NCBI GenBank assembly: GCA_037833965.1
Contig: AP031357.1
Span: 18,868,001 to 18,932,000, forward strand
Reading direction: 5' to 3'
Source: Marchantia polymorpha subsp. ruderalis
Taxonomy: Eukaryota; Streptophyta; Marchantiopsida; Marchantiales; Marchantiaceae
DNA length: 64,000 nt
Shown here: piece by piece, positions 63,041 to 64,000 of the stretch
Layout of the letters: each line of letters opens with the position of its first letter
Position numbering within the stretch: the stretch's first letter is position 1
Notes under the pieces: model-generated
Database searches by the model: none
What the model was told of the DNA's origin: nothing
What the model saw: the letters and a program-made list of their open reading frames with translations, nothing else
Position numbers and translations under genes: made by a program

Positions 63041-63871
63041 ATGGAGGTAGAAAACATTCTGGGTAGCCAGCAGCTGGCCCCTCAAGAAAATGATTTGCCT
63101 GAGGCAACTTCCACGCAGGTGCGTGGTCCCGGTCTGCTCAATTGGATCTTAGCTGGTTTGACTTGTGGAAGTAAATGGCTGTAAGCTTGTGTAATTGTTG
63201 AACCCAACACGTCGAAGCAAGACGGAGAAGACACGAGTGCCTATCAGATCGCCCTTTACAAGTTTATTTTATATTCATAATGCGCAAAATCACAATGTCA
63301 GGTTAGCCACGGGACATACGCATTCACTTCATGGTGACTGTTTTTTGAGCAAATATGACAGGTCTGATTCAGTTTCGTTTCTGATAAGTCTTTCTTAGTT
63401 CAGGAATCCGATGCAGAATTAAAGAAGAAGAAGAAGAAGAAAAAGAAGCCGGCAAATGTAGCTGCTACAGAGGTTGTAGAAAGCATTGGTGGAATTCAGC
63501 TAAACTCTGGCAAGGAGGAGGAGGATGGAGAAGGAGACGAGGCCCAGGCCGATGCTCTCACAGGTAAGTCCTGTTTTTGCAGTACTTCTTTTTATGTTTT
63601 CCCTCTACTGCGATGAATGGATCATTGATTTCAGATACTCGAATTTCTTGACAACCCAGAGTGAGAATCACCCTGGAAAACGATCACTTCTGCCGCTGGA
63701 ACCCAACTATTGAGCTTGATCTCCGCTAGCGGTCTTTTTGACCCGCGCCACTTGTGCCTGTCATTGCTTCATTGCAATCTTCGGTTCTTCTGATAATTGA
63801 CCATGTTTTTACTTCCCCCAATTCGCAGAGACGGATGCAGCAAAGAAGAAGAAAAGTAAGAGCAAGAGCAA
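63041..63871 (+). CDS. N-terminal exons of probable methionine aminopeptidase 2
   Basis: Three coding exons are visible: 63041-63118, 63404-63563 and 63829-63871, all with GT-AG borders and compatible phases. The last donor is GTAAGA and the gene continues beyond the window. The 93 codons seen begin MEVENILGSQQ, contain a run of nine lysines encoded largely by AAG repeats (63422-63448), then an acidic stretch (KEEEDGEGDEAQ) and a second lysine-serine cluster (KKKKSKSKSK). This alternation of acidic and poly-lysine segments is typical of the N-terminus of type 2 methionine aminopeptidase, which removes the first methionine from new proteins and docks on ribosomes. The catalytic domain is outside the window, so other lysine-rich proteins, such as translation factors, cannot be excluded. 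The AUG was chosen as the first in phase with the downstream exons. Confidence 0.55.
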
Positions 63872-64000
63872 GTAAGAGTTTTCTGCTTACATGTCGTGAA
63901 TATCTCTTGGGCACTAAAATAGTTCTGGAGATATATTTCTGTTGTAGCTGTCGAAAGGATTGCCTTCTTGTATAGAGTCTGAATTCTGATCTTGGGCTGA
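63872..64000 (+). other. Start of the next intron
   Basis: The sequence follows the donor site of the third coding exon. No acceptor followed by a convincing exon was found before the right edge. Confidence 0.5.

Overview
The window looks like nuclear DNA of a land plant. The three recognisable housekeeping genes have many GT-AG introns, and two encode plastid- or mitochondrion-type plant proteins. Introns are mostly 65-450 bp and the longest seen is about 930 bp. The sequence alternates between fairly GC-balanced gene islands and very AT-rich blocks. This would fit a bryophyte, probably a moss or liverwort, but the species cannot be fixed from the sequence alone and that is my inference.

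Layout. Positions 1-21,900 hold no gene I can recognise. This part has AT-rich blocks, several perfect short hairpins (4.0-5.3, 7.4 and 16.6 kb) and a cluster of three composite repeat modules at 8.2-12.2 kb. Each module combines degenerate tRNA-like units on the minus strand with a conserved GC-richer block. A single-exon minus-strand gene at 22.0-22.7 kb encodes a six-helix membrane protein resembling the bacterial HdeD/DUF308 family. A 542-bp inverted-repeat element follows at 24.3-24.8 kb. At 26.1-27.7 kb lies a broken minus-strand Ty1/copia retrotransposon, with gag, zinc knuckle, start of protease, primer-binding site and part of the LTR, flanked by an inverted copy of about 110 bp of LTR sequence. 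Positions 27.7-34.5 kb are an AT-rich desert with no gene.

Gene-rich right part. The mitochondrial processing peptidase beta subunit gene is complete at 38,984-43,175 (9 exons, 492 aa). The starch branching enzyme gene is complete at 50,003-56,652 (14 exons, about 829 aa). It has an unusual tandem duplication at its last splice acceptor that offers two different C-termini. A second inverted-repeat element sits at 60.9-61.4 kb. The first three coding exons of a gene with a lysine-rich N-terminus, probably methionine aminopeptidase 2, start at 63,041 and run off the right edge.

The genes do not form an operon or pathway. They are independent plant genes on the plus strand, apart from the minus-strand HdeD-like gene. 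I found no CRISPR array, rRNA or canonical tRNA. The most unusual structures are the tRNA-like composite repeats, the duplicated terminal acceptor in the branching enzyme gene, the inverted-LTR copia remnant, the HdeD-like gene and the recurrent perfect hairpins.
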